From Wuchereria bancrofti (lineage: Eukaryota > Nematoda > Chromadorea > Rhabditida > Onchocercidae): 64,000 nucleotides of DNA. The DNA lies in contig SSBO01000009.1 in the NCBI GenBank assembly GCA_005281725.1, positions 1,298,127 through 1,362,126 on the forward strand, in the 5' to 3' direction. A program made the position numbers and the translations under genes. Below are positions 49,331 to 61,015 of this stretch, piece by piece (the stretch's first letter is position 1; each line of letters starts with the position of its first letter). Under the pieces are notes generated by a model. The model did no database searches, was not told the DNA's origin, and saw nothing but the letters and a program-made list of their open reading frames with translations.

Positions 49331-49488
49331 GGTGTCGTGTCGATCAGAGTCTAATCAGTTTCAGATAACTTAAAGCCTAGACTAAAACTCGAAGCTTAAA
49401 TTTTTCTAGTAATTACTCGTTGTTCACACAGAAGCGTTCTGCTTTTCAGAAGCTGTTCAAATTTTTAGGCTGATCGATCGACACAGTA
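49331..49488. mobile_element. Possible MITE-like element with degenerate terminal inverted repeats
   Basis: GTGTCGATCAG near the left end is the reverse complement of CTGATCG-ACAC near the right end, which has a 4-bp ATCG insertion. About 110 bp separate them. Target-site duplications are not obvious, so this is tentative. Confidence 0.2.
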
Positions 49489-49704
49489 AGTGTATCGAAG
49501 CTTAAGTTAGCATCATTTTCTCGGACACTGTGATCGATAAAGAGACAGGTAGAAGATTATTAAAAGCATACAGAACATTTGGGAGCAATAAATAATTGAA
49601 TAAAATTATTGTTTACAGGGATATTGTACTGTTTACTCCTTTATGATCGATCGGGATCATGGGTTATCAATCGTTATCATCGCGAATCCTAGAACATTTC
49701 CATC

Positions 49705-49890
49705 AGTGCTACTTCCTTACAGACTCACTGTTCGGCAGGACATATGGCCAGAATGGATGATTATAGCCTTGCTAAGATTGTGCTTTATGGTGAACTGGGC
49801 CACCTGTTGAAGAGCCTCAAAGGAGCTAGGATTTCTTGAATTAATCCCTCAACTATGGACGTATTGACAAGCATCAGTGATTCATTCTAG
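49705..49890 (+). mobile_element. Degenerate LINE-type retroelement fragment (ORF2 C-terminal end)
   Basis: One + strand frame reads GHMARMDDYSLAKIVLYGEL, then a stop, then INPSTMDVLTSISDSF. This matches the characteristic end of non-LTR reverse-transcriptase ORFs (GHVARM, LPKIVLYGEL, and a later block around NPSTWE and DR). The R/K-rich stretch between is altered and stops are present, so the copy is dead. No reverse-transcriptase core is visible upstream. Confidence 0.55.
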
Positions 49891-50593
49891 CCTCAAATCA
49901 GGCGACATGCAACATGTCATTTGTAATGATGCTAGCATCTTCGAGAATTAGTCTCGAGAAAATATCCTTCAAACACAGTCTAATATAACTTTCTACTGTA
50001 TTTGTTTTCAATCGAACCTGTCTTCAAATTGGTCTTTTCAGTTGCCAAAGCATTTGCACTAAACGTGTAGATATCCCTTCACATATTTTTATTCACAAAG
50101 CCAACCTATCATTATCTTTTTATTCTTTCAACTCATTTCATTTTATATTTATTTACTTGTCCAAAAAAAAGAAAGAAAAAAAAAAACCATTCAGTTAAAA
50201 CGGAAAATTTTTTTCTCTACAAATTTATGTAAAATTTAACATTTTCCCCCGCAAATTGTCATGAAATCTCTCACACATCTGATTGAAATAAGCTAAAGTT
50301 AAGCAAACAAAACAAATATCTCTTCTGCTCAGAAAAAAAGTAAATTAATAGATTTAATTACAAATGATTTGTTTTAATAATATTAACTATTGAATATGAT
50401 ACAATTTTAATGCATATTTCATCGATATGATCTGATGGAAAGGTGACAATAAGTACGATTTGATAGATCATCGATGTAAATATATTGGTGGAAATTAGTG
50501 TTTCTACCTTTTATAATGTTAGACGATTAATATCAGAAAACGTACTTATTCAAAGTAAATATTATCGATATGAATGGTATGTTTGATGTTTCT

Positions 50594-50743
50594 CTTAATT
50601 TCTTTATGATAACTTATAGATCTAGAAATAACTTAGACATTAACTTAACATAACTTATAAATCTAGAAATAACTTAGACATTAACTTAATTTCTTTATGA
50701 TAACTTATAGATCTAGAAATAACTTAGACATTAACTTAACAGT
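50594..50743. repeat. Triplicated TAACTTATAGATCTAGAAAT block
   Basis: Three copies of a block containing AATAACTTAGACATTAACTT start at about 50609, 50650 and 50700. Copies 1 and 3 are also both preceded by CTTAATTTCTTTATG. Noncoding. Confidence 0.85.
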
Positions 50744-51235
50744 GTTAATTTTTCTCGGGGAAATAGAAATTAGTGAAAAAGTAAGCTAAAATTAAAATGA
50801 ATAGAATTTAACTCTTTCAGTTTTTCATACAGAAATATTAAAGATATTATCTTTCAGCTATAGACTTTTTTTCATATAGCCAAGTTAATGAATAAATATT
50901 GCAGTAATTCTGTTACAATGCCTTCTTTCTTTCTTTTTTTAGCATTTCTTAAAAGTATGAAATAAAAAATAAATTCGAATTAGGTTGTAGTATTTGCGTA
51001 TATGTATTCAAAGTTCAATTTTTTCATCAATTTTTTTCTCCTCTTTTTTCTTTCTTTCGATGACTGTCTATTCAATCACATCAATTATTGCAAGTAAAAC
51101 TTGATAATCGTTTTTGCTTTGCTTTCAGGTCAAAGATTATTTTTTTGAGAAATGAAAATTGGCAACGATTCTTCACTATTTGTTTCGTATCAAAATAAAT
51201 TAAAAAATAATGATTTTATCAAAAAAAAAAAAAAC

Positions 51236-52625
51236 TTATAAAGGCCTGAAAACATAACAGGATGTATTATTTTGTTGAATCAAACAAAAATCATGCGTTT
51301 GAGCGGTATAAGTTAAGCCACCAGTAGCACAAATAATATTATATCGAATAGAAGGATATTTTTCTGTGACAGCTTTTTGAATCATTTCTTTAGTCAACCA
51401 AATATCATCTACCAAATTCTGCAACATAAAATTTTTTGATCCTTAAAATGAATATTATTAATTAGCATTAAAAAAAAAGGAAAAAAAATGAATCTATCTT
51501 TATTCAGTTCACAAAAGGAATTTCAGAAAAGGAAGCAAACTGAGATTGGAAGTTTGTTATTAATCTCAGATTAAGTATATCTCTTTAAAATGACAAAAAT
51601 TTTAATTTTAATTTTTCTTTAAAATGACAAAGTTTCGAAATTGAAATTTCTATAGTACTCACTCAGTATTTGCTAACTTTTGTTATACCTGTTTGAATTG
51701 CCAAATACAATTGATCACTTTTTAAACAACGAAAATTTTTTTGTTCCCCAATATTTTTTCCGGTTTTATATGTTTTTTCTTTCTTTCTTTTTTCTTTTGC
51801 TTCCAATTATCAGCTATGCATTGGACAACTGACAAATTAAACAAAGTGCTAATTATTATTAATAGGTTCCAGCTGAGATAAATGTTTTACCGGTTCCGAT
51901 TGAAATACTTACTGGCATAAATTATCCTTTTGCTTGTTGGTAGGAATAATGAAAATTATATTAGATTAATTAATCTATAGTAGTAAATATTTTTGTCCAA
52001 ATTATGTTATAAAATTATATTGGAAATGAAATACCTGCTTAATGATACTTCGTAATTCAGCATTGTTGCAAACAGGATCGTCATTTAAATTTTGCATGCC
52101 TCTTGCAAGTGCGCGAGCGTTTAATGAACGCCGTCTTCGAGAGCGAAAACTGCATGGTCTGTTGCAAGTATTACAGCAAGAATTTAAGCCAGTTGGCATA
52201 GGCTAAAAAAAATTCCATAAATTTGAGCTGTCTTTTTTTTTTTTAGTAATAAGGTTTGTTTATCAGAAATATTGGTACTGGGCACTTTTGGTAATGTTGA
52301 AGATTGAAGATTGAATTATATTTTGCGCAAAGAATAATTTTGAAATAAAAAAAATATTGAAATTTACCATACAAGGACAAGGTAAACAAGGACACGGTAA
52401 ACAAGGAAGGGTTAGTGGCGGAAGTGGAGGTAATGGTGGTGGACATGGTAGACAAAGTTGAGGGCATGGACAAGACGGTTGAGGTGGTGGTGGCGGTGGC
52501 GGTGGCGGTGGTGGAGGAAGACATGGTGCTGGAGGACCCTGTCCACAGCCATGTCCGGATACAAATGATTCTATCGTGGTGATATAAAAGATTAGTGAAA
52601 TTGTCGCAGATGATAATTGTCCCAT
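51236..52625 (-). CDS. Ground-like (grl) secreted hedgehog-related protein 1
   Basis: Exons 52625-52368, 52202-52035 and 51418-51236 join in phase 0 for 202 aa. Residues 1-23 are a signal peptide. Next comes a Pro/Cys low-complexity region with a run of 12 prolines and repeated CLPCPC units, then a Cys-containing linker with a basic RSRRRR site that could be cleaved by a furin-like protease. The C-terminal ground-like domain has the four family cysteines: CNNAEL, NIICATGG, HDFCL and SCYVF. Ground-like proteins are nematode-specific relatives of hedgehog-type secreted proteins. They are mostly expressed in epidermis or glia and linked to cuticle and extracellular matrix, without a known receptor. 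Confidence 0.88.
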
Positions 52626-52940
52626 TATTGAGATCTAAATAATAATATTTAGCAGCTAATAGCTAAAATTTGAATTCAACACAACTTCAGCACTTTAGAA
52701 ATATCGTTGTATATCATTCATATATTTCCCTTTTTATCACATTTATCTTTATCTCTATCTTTTATTAGAAATTTAGGGTTTCAGATAATGACATAAGGTC
52801 AAGTTTTTATAAATTGTATACAATTTGGATTTAAAAAACTTTTTTCCCTGCCTGTGATAAAAAAAGGAACTAAAAAAAATCATTAGAGAAAAGTGAAATG
52901 CATCGAAAGAAAGAAAATAAACAAACAAGTTGAAAATAGA

Positions 52941-53120
52941 CTGGACTGAAATTATAGGAATACCTGAACTGCAACTATAGGAAAACCTGATATTGGAATT
53001 ATAAAAGTACCTGGGACTGGAACCATAGGCATACTTAAGACTGGAACTACAGGAATACCTGAGATTGTAATATAGGAATACCTGGGACTGAAACTACAGG
53101 AATACCTGGGAATGCACTGC
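52941..53120 (-). repeat. 23-24-bp minisatellite with octapeptide-like units
   Basis: About six units of GGAATACCTGGGACTGRAAC-type sequence (+ strand). On the minus strand a 24-bp unit would encode VPGIPVVS. The first units continue an open frame starting upstream (53240-53110, with SSSSEDHLKGSCSCSIVASF), but a 23-bp unit breaks it. Each unit also contains CAG/GTATTC, a good splice donor. Whether this is an exon end, a dead exon or a plain minisatellite is unclear. Confidence 0.6.
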
Positions 53121-55743
53121 CACCCACTACTTTAGTGAATGATGCGACAATTGAACAACTGCAACTTCCTTTTAAATGGTCTTCAGAAGAACTACTCTTC
53201 CTTTGATTTTTGATCAAAGCAACAATGGCAGGCGCAAAAAAAAAAAAAAAAAAAAAAAAAACGATATTGTTGTCAACTTGTTTATATAAATACATAAATA
53301 TAAGTGTGTGTATGCGTGTTTATTAGATTTATCAGAATATTTTACATCAAATCAGAATATTTTCTAACACAAAAACAAAAACGCCTTTATGCAGAAAAGG
53401 ATTATTTCCTTTTTTTTTTTTCAAGGTTAATGTTCCGCCTCTATTAAAACTATTGAAAATGTGCAGAATGTTGTATTTACTAGAAGAAATTAATGTAGAA
53501 AAAGAGTGATGCTTATTAATGATAATCGAACTATTCTTTATATTTTAAAAATTGTAAATCGTGAAAATTTCAAAAATTTAATTGTTTCAAGATTGCATAA
53601 ATCATTAAATGATTAGGCACAATTGAAATGTGCCTAAAAATACGTAACAAAAAAGAGCAGAAATTATCCTTTCTAAAATAAATCTGACTTCAATTTGATT
53701 TCTGGAATATTTTTTTTTAATTTAATTTTTGAAATGTTTTTTTAGAAGTTGTGAGTTGTTTTTTAAAGAAAAACTTTAGCTTAACTTTAGATTGATCACT
53801 AAGTTGAGTCGCAATCTGATTTTTAACTTAATTATTTTTAATTATATTTAGTTATTTAATCATTTAACTATGTTCAATCATAGCAGTACTTGTTGATAAT
53901 TGAATTAGAATTGGATTGTTTAATATTCGAATTCAAATTCATACTTAGTTCGAAATCTAGTAAATTTTCCGAAAAAAGACTTCTTAAGCAGAAATTTTGT
54001 AAATAAATCATTTCATCTTATTCATCTTTTGTTACGTTATTATTACATCGTGGAAACATTTTAAGCTTCAGCGAATAGCTTAAAATTTTCCCAATATGAA
54101 ATTAAAATTTTGTTGTGATCTGATATCATTTCCGAATTTCAACTTTTATAAAATTTTATTTCTATCACAAATAACACACTTTCCGTTTTCCATCCCATAA
54201 CCAAGTTGAACAGTATGCTTTGGAAAAGAATGAAAACTTTCCAAAAAATTCGAAAAAAAACTTGAAATACAAGAAAAAAAGCAAAGAAAAATGATAATAG
54301 GTAGAATTTGATAGATGGGCAAAAAATAATGTGAATGTTAGAGATTAAAACTAAGTTGTAAATTGAATTTTGTTTAAAACAATTTGGGAAAAATTATTGT
54401 TGTATTTATTAAATTAATCTGTTTGCATTGATAAAAGAGAACAATGATAATATTATTTTCAACAGTACACAATTTTTTAGAGAAGGCATTGAAAAGTAAA
54501 GAAATGAAATTGAATATATTTTATCGCCCAAAGGTATTTTGTTTTTCATCCTTTCTTATAAATGAATTGTTTTTTTTTTTCGTGTTTTATCATCATTACC
54601 ATTATCACTATTTCCTTCTTATCAATGCGCTCCATGATTCATTTTACTGTTTGATCGAATTATTGCCATCACTTAATTATCTGATTTTTATTTTCTTGTT
54701 TCATCATTATCATCATCATCATCATTATCATCACCATCTTGTTATTGTTATCATCCATTATTTCATTTTCAAAAATATAGAACTTGTTTTGTTAAAATTC
54801 GTTTCCTATCGTATCAAAAATATACATACTACATTACGAAGATAAGCAAGTTTTAAAAAATCAAACATTTTTTTTTAATTGTTCTTTGAGAAATGAATGA
54901 AAGATGAAAGGAAGCGATAACCTTGAACTTGAAATTGGTATTACAAAAAAAAAGAAAAAAAAGAATTCTCATTTTAGCAATATTTTTGCAAAAGGTACTT
55001 TATCATACTAATTATGTACAGTGTAATATAAATATTAATAAAACTTTGTTTTTTCAATATTAATAATATAAAAATAAATAAGTTAGAGAGAAATTAAATT
55101 TTGCTTTTTTAATCGGTTTTTTTTTTTGTTTCATTGCAATAATTATGGTTGAAATTTCGTAAAACAAATGAATAACAAATTCATTTATACAGGGAAAGAA
55201 AGTGAGTTGCTTAAAGTATAACTTTTGTGCTTAAATTATAACTTTCACACTTAAAGTAACTTTCATTTTAATAGTAGCAAAAAAGAAACGATAGCTGAAT
55301 TAAACTAATAATATTTTTAATATAATATTATCATTGATATGAATTATCATCGATATGGGAAAATTTTTGGAAATGATTAGAATTAAATGTAAAGTAAATG
55401 TGATATCAGAATGAGGAAAATTTTATATTAATATCAGTTAGAAATATAATTTCAATAGTTGAAACCGATAAAATGAAACTTTTAATCATTACTTCACGTT
55501 ATATACAAATAATTTCACTTAACATATAACAATAAATACATTTTCTACGCTTCATCTGTTGCATTTTTTATCACTTCAATCTTTGCTTTCAAGTGATAAG
55601 GGATAAGGAAGGAAATAATCGTAACTAAATATCATTTATCATCGTTTTATTTATTACTATGTACGAATAAAATAAATATATTGAATAAGCTCAAAAATGG
55701 TACACTACTTTTCATGTTTAAAATTTAAAATTGAGTTAAAAAT
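53121..55743. other. Intergenic region between the two ground-like genes
   Basis: No supported gene. It includes a long A-run at 53237-53262, ATC/CAT trinucleotide repeats near 54.7 kb that create His-rich frames, and AT-rich filler. Confidence 0.6.
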
Positions 55744-58246
55744 TCATCGAATTCTAAAAGCATAGCAGGTGGTACCTCGATTAGACACTTCACAATATTC
55801 AATTGAATGTGTCACATAGCTAAAGTCACCTTTGGAACAGATAACATTAAAATGTGCAGAAAATTTCTGTTCTGCTGCTCGTTGTACTGCTCGTTTTGAT
55901 CGTGATGGATCTCTTTTCATATTCTGAAATTTATTATTCAATATTTTTTTCTCCTTCTTTAATTTTTTAAAAACAATAATTTTGATCAAACAATGATATA
56001 TGCATTTGTGATTATTATCAATTTATCAATATTAAAGATTAAAAAAATATTAATAAAAAAAAGCAAATAATTGTTTCATCTTTCAACTGCTTAAATCTAA
56101 ATAAATTCAGTTTCACTGATCTTTTTTTTTTCTTCCGTCACATCAAGATTTTTCTAGATTTTAAAATATTCTCAATCATATCTACCAATTCCTATCAATT
56201 CAAATGCAAGAATACATAGTTATATGTATATAGATTTTACAATTTTCTTTTTTTAGATTTTACAAAATCTAATAAAAATTTATTCATATACTGGTGTGTT
56301 TGTATGTTTTTTCAAAAACAATAATTTTGAACAAGTAATAATACTTCTATGATTATTATCAATTTATCAATGTATTTGTCTTCTATAAGCCAAGTGTTAA
56401 TTTTCCAATAAATTATTATTTAAAGTTTTAAAGAATGTAATCAATGATATTATCAGTGATATTATCGTAGTTGTAAATCCTATTAATCAATATCATATGT
56501 GATATTATTGGTTAAATCAACTTTAACTTTTTAATTTTTAATAAAAATTGAAATTTGGCAGTGATAATTGTTTATGATAATGGATTCAGAATAAGTTAAT
56601 GTCAATGATAATGTCATAGTGAAATTTGATATAGAATGAAAATAAATATATCTGTGAAAGTAATGTGCGTTTTCAATGTGATCAACTGGCTATTGGTGAC
56701 GTTTAAAAAAAAAAAAAAAAAAAACGGATTTCAACATTTTTAGACAAAGAGAAAGGAAATGGGTAGAAGAGGAAGAAGAATGAATAAAGAAGAAGGAATG
56801 AAGAATGGAACGATGAAAGATCTTAAATTTCGATTTCACACAATTTCTAAATTAGTAAATTTTTCTGAGATTAAAGAGCTATCATTGCATTTTTGACGGA
56901 AAATTCTTGTTGAAAATTTAAATTAATGAAACTAACCGCCATCATTAATTTTTCCAACTCTTTGCTTTTACATTTCGCATCGTTATCATGTCTATTTTTA
57001 AATGTGTTTGCTGCTAATAATATTGCATTACCATTTCGTGGCATGCAATTTGCGCTATTGCACCGAGTGCAACAGTCATGCGATGCAAAATTATCCACAA
57101 ATTGTTGCCGAATATTTGACATATGAAAATAATTATAAATAAGTAAATTAGTTTATTAGTAAATAAAAATCCACTCAACAATTAAATATTTTAGATAAAT
57201 TAGTTTGTTAGTAAATAAGAATCCATTCAACAATTAAATATTTTAGATAAATTAGTTTGTTAGTAAATAAGAATCCATTCAACAATTAAATATTTTAGAT
57301 ACAATTACATTTCTTTTTTCTTTTTTGTTAATTTCGAAATGTCATTTTTTTCACTTTACATTGTATCCAAATTCATAGAATGGCAGTTGAATTTATTCAT
57401 AATTGAAATTGCATCATAAAAAAAAAGATTTAAATTGATCAGATAATTAAACGATCAAATAAGTTTTACAGTGTTTCCTTCCGTTATAATTTTCATCGCT
57501 TTTTTTTTTTTGATTTAACTTTTCAAAAGAGAAAGGAAAGTTCAAATCAATTTCCTCACCTGTGCTAAAGGCTTTTTTACTAATGGTGGTTTGATTGTTG
57601 GCAAACGAAGATTCTGAATATTGCTAAATTTGACATTACCGCCAGCAGTTAACAAGTCCAACTGAGGAGATGGAATGATCGGTACACCCGGGGGAAGTAG
57701 CGGCAATGTAATGTTTTTCTTGAATATCCCAATATTGCTATTTCGACTGAATTGCTGAGGATTTGAGGTAGGCGCTGTAGGACACGAACATGGAGCAGGT
57801 GGGTTATTTGATTTGATCTGAGACGATGTTTTACCGGAAATTGATATGGCACTTGTCGGAAATTCATCATCCTCCTTTGAAGTGTCCGATTCTATTGCAC
57901 CCTTCGAATTGCAATTTGTCGATAGACCACATCCGGTGGCTGTTACGGTCGCATCACCGGCAGAATCATCATTATCATTTGTGCAAGGATGCGATGATAT
58001 CCGATTGCAACAGCAATTACAACAATTATCACTGATAACATTCTTATCAGCTGCACAGTTTGGGCAAAATACTGTTGTGTGATGATGCTGATTATGGCAG
58101 TTAACTGGAGCGAATCTTAATAATTTCAAAGCCTGACGCTTATCACAACCATCACCGATACATCGTCCGTGTATCACACTTTGAAGTAGGCCATAACTGA
58201 TAATTATGATTAGAAGCTGATGGAACATCTGTAATTCCTTCTTCAT
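55744..58246 (-). CDS. Ground-like (grl) secreted hedgehog-related protein 2
   Basis: Exon 1 is 58246-57560, exon 2 about 57122-56937 and exon 3 55923-55744; all joins are phase 0, about 350 aa. The start has a signal peptide (MFHQLLIIIISYGLLQSVIHG within the first 30 residues). A Cys-rich N-terminal part follows (CNCCCNRISSHPC), then Ser/Thr- and Pro-rich linkers. The ground-like domain runs CKSKELEKLMMA, SRSKRAVQRAAEQKF, FNVICSKGDFSYV, IEYCEV and TTCYAFRIR, with all four cysteines. The oddity is exon 2: no AG dinucleotide precedes it where an acceptor is needed (TTATTTTCATATG instead of TTTTCAG), and a 52-bp triplicate repeat lies just upstream. Exons 1 and 3 look healthy. Confidence 0.8.
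57145..57300. repeat. Three tandem copies of a 52-bp unit
   Basis: Units start at 57145, 57197 and 57249 with AAATTAGTTTRTTAGTAAAT. They occupy the intron immediately upstream (in transcript terms) of exon 2 of the second ground-like gene, where the branch and acceptor region should be. Confidence 0.9.
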
Positions 58247-59290
58247 ATTATAATGAAGGGTTGATATCAATTTTACTGATAAGCTTCAAAAAATTGATGA
58301 TTGTTGCATCATCAAATACTGCAAGTGACACTGATATTATTTGAATTGAATATTTAAGTAAATCTAAAATTTAAAATATCGGAAGGAAGATATTAAAATG
58401 TTACAAATGAATGCAGAGATGGATTTAGTATAATTGGAAAAAGATAATTGCAATTGAAATATGCCGCCGCAATGGCTGATGACAATACCTTTTAAAGATT
58501 GATAATTTGTTAATTTCAATTACATTATGGGAAGAGAAGTGAACCAGTTTTTTGAACATAAACAGCTTTTTAATTAGCAACACTTCTTTACTTCATTTTA
58601 TAATTATTATGAATATTTTTATGCGTAATACATTTTCAACAACAATTAAAGTGATGTTTAGTTCATTAATTATTAGCTAAAATTGCTTCATTGTACTAAA
58701 AGAATTTGAATAAGAATTTGAATAACAGAAAACGATTAATTTTTGTCTAAATTTATGAGCAAAAATTTCATGCGAATATTCCTAATTGGATTGCATTCTA
58801 ATTGTTACTGAATATTAAAGAAATTTATAACATTATGCAAAAGGAACTGTTTATTTTTTTACATTGAAATTTACAAATTTTAAAGCAATGAATTAATTTA
58901 ACAAGCGAATATTATCGATTATGCGCTGGTGATCTAAAAAGTTTAGAAGTTTGCAAATATATCTGATAACTGTGATTAATACTTTTATGATATGAGCTGC
59001 ATGAATGTCACCAATTTTTTCTCGTATTTGTAAATTGAAATGAAAAATTTGACTTCCTGAATGTTTCAAATTGTATGTTTATTTTAGAATTTATCAATTT
59101 CATCTATTTGTAAATAATTATCAAAATATGTTTTAAAGGTTATATAAATATTGGAATGTGATAAACCAAAGAAACGGCGGAAGTGTATGACAAAAAAAAA
59201 GAAAGTATTACTAAATATAAATGAAATTTTGTATTGTGTATATTTTTTTACGTTCTATGATAAAGTGATTGTATAATTATTTAAATATAT
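58247..59290. other. Intergenic region upstream of ground-like gene 2
   Basis: About 1 kb of AT-rich DNA between the start of ground-like gene 2 and the end of the next minus-strand gene. No ORF or structured element is supported. Confidence 0.6.
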
Positions 59291-61015
59291 CTATGCTAGA
59301 CTTATGATAAAATGCAATCTGATAAGATGCAACCTGGTTTGTGGCAGAAATGATTTCCAGATGGAATCATTAATTATTTGCATAGAAACAGGTATTTTAC
59401 CAGGTGTTTCAACACAACCCACTCCTTGATCTTCTATTTGCATCCTATCTAATCGATCTTCATCCGTATCCAAATCATCCTGATAATATCACAATTATTC
59501 AAATATCGTTATCACAATTAATTAATTCAAGTAGCACTAACTGATCTATGCTTTTGTTGCATAAATTACACGGTTAATTAATTGATTTTCCTAAATTGAA
59601 ACTATAATGTTAGTATTGTTTACAGTTATAATTGTTTGCGATTTATTATAAGTTCTTGATAAATTACAATTTATCATTTAAATTTCAAAAAATACGATTA
59701 ATTAAAAGAAATTATTATAATGGTGAGATGCAATTAAGAGAGAGTAATTAAAAGAGAATGATAAGACATTTAATTTTGATGATTACACTTTTAATTACAG
59801 TTGATAACATGCACAATGCAACTTGGCAAAAAGTTGATCTAATTCGAAATCTCCAATCGTTTAAGGATGTCTTTCAGATATAAAAATATAATAAAATGGA
59901 CAGTTACCTCATCTGGAATAATCATTTCAGTGACATGCAACATTGGCAAATCATAGTCTAAGTCATCTTGGCCAACAATCAAAAATGGAAATAATTCATA
60001 AAGTTTTTCTGTTTTGAAGTAATGAAACTGAAAGAAAAACAACACACACACACATACATTTCTTATAGAATGAAAATAAGCAAAAAAGAATTGTCTGATA
60101 TTTTAATCAGGAATAAATTCGTTAGTTTCAGAATATTCAGCTAAGTTTCTGAAAAAAAAAAAATTTTTTTTTTTTTCTGCTAACTTAATAAACGTCTCTT
60201 AGGCTTTAAATTCAATCCTATTATAATACTTTTCACTTCATAGCATTTCAAATCTTTGTATAACATTCATCAGTAAAATTTATAAGTTTAAAATTTAACT
60301 GTAATAAAAATATTATTACATTTTTCAACAGTTTCTGGCGTAAATTAGTTAATAACTTTTTCATAATAGTTTTCAGATTTAAACTCCATTGTAAAAGAAT
60401 GGATTGTTTTTTGGTTTTATTACTGATAGGATGTGTTATCAGTAAATTCTGATTTGAGCTTATGATTTGTGATTGCTCGGTGATCGCTTCATTTCTCGAA
60501 TTTAACCTCACTTCGCTTGCGCTACTTGCAGGAAATGTACTTTGATTTGATTTAGTTTCAAAGTTTTGAATTGTTAGAGTTCCAGTTGTTTCATCAGGGA
60601 TTTTCCGTGTCATTTTTTTCGCATCCGGAAAGCTTCTATCATCTTTAGTCTTTATCTGGCTTGTTGTTGTATGATCCAGTGATACCGTTTTATCAGTCTT
60701 ATCCAGTTTTGCTGAGATTTCACGCTTTACATCTTTCTTATGCATTTTTTCCCGTTTACTTTTCTTTCTTGCTGCTTTATTGACTATTTCCGCATTTGAA
60801 ATAATTTTTCCGACCTGATCTTTAGTTTGACCAACTTTTTCCGAGATTGATGAGGGATGTTGATTTTTGATGATTTCAGTTGTCTTCGTTACTGGCAAAT
60901 TTGTTATTTTCTCGCTTCCCTTTAAATCTTCAACTGGCGTTATCGGTTCATCAGGTTCTGTCTCATCTGTTTTCTGAATCCGGAAAACGGATGAGTCCTT
61001 TGATATGGCAGCCAT
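59291..61015 (-). CDS. Hypothetical Lys/Ser/Thr-rich protein
   Basis: Three exons, 61015-60320, 60027-59908 and 59479-59291 (TAG), join in phase 0 for 334 aa. Residues 1-232 are polar and mostly disordered, with a strongly basic stretch (KAARKKSKREKMHKKDVKRE) that could be a nuclear-localisation or nucleic-acid-binding region. Exon 2 is a compact, conserved-looking block (FHYFKTEKLYELFPFLIVGQ then DDLDYDLPMLHV), and exon 3 starts acidic (DDLDTDEDRLDR). The AAT/GTAATA donor of exon 1 is weak; reading through instead gives a 255-aa protein ending at 60248. I do not recognise a family. The phase agreement and composition support a real gene. Confidence 0.6.

Larger units (their letters stand above)
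48786..51235. other. Repeat-rich intergenic region
   Basis: The 48.9-50.0 kb part has more G+C than most noncoding sequence here and contains a 60-bp tandem duplication, a possible small inverted-repeat element and a dead LINE-type fragment. From 50.1 kb it returns to AT-rich DNA with a triplicated block at 50594-50743. No intact gene is seen. Confidence 0.6.

Noticed and set aside
54444..54845. 133-codon plus-strand open frame
   Set aside because: Inflated by CAT/ATC trinucleotide repeats giving His/Tyr runs; composition is otherwise Phe/Ile-rich as in chance frames.
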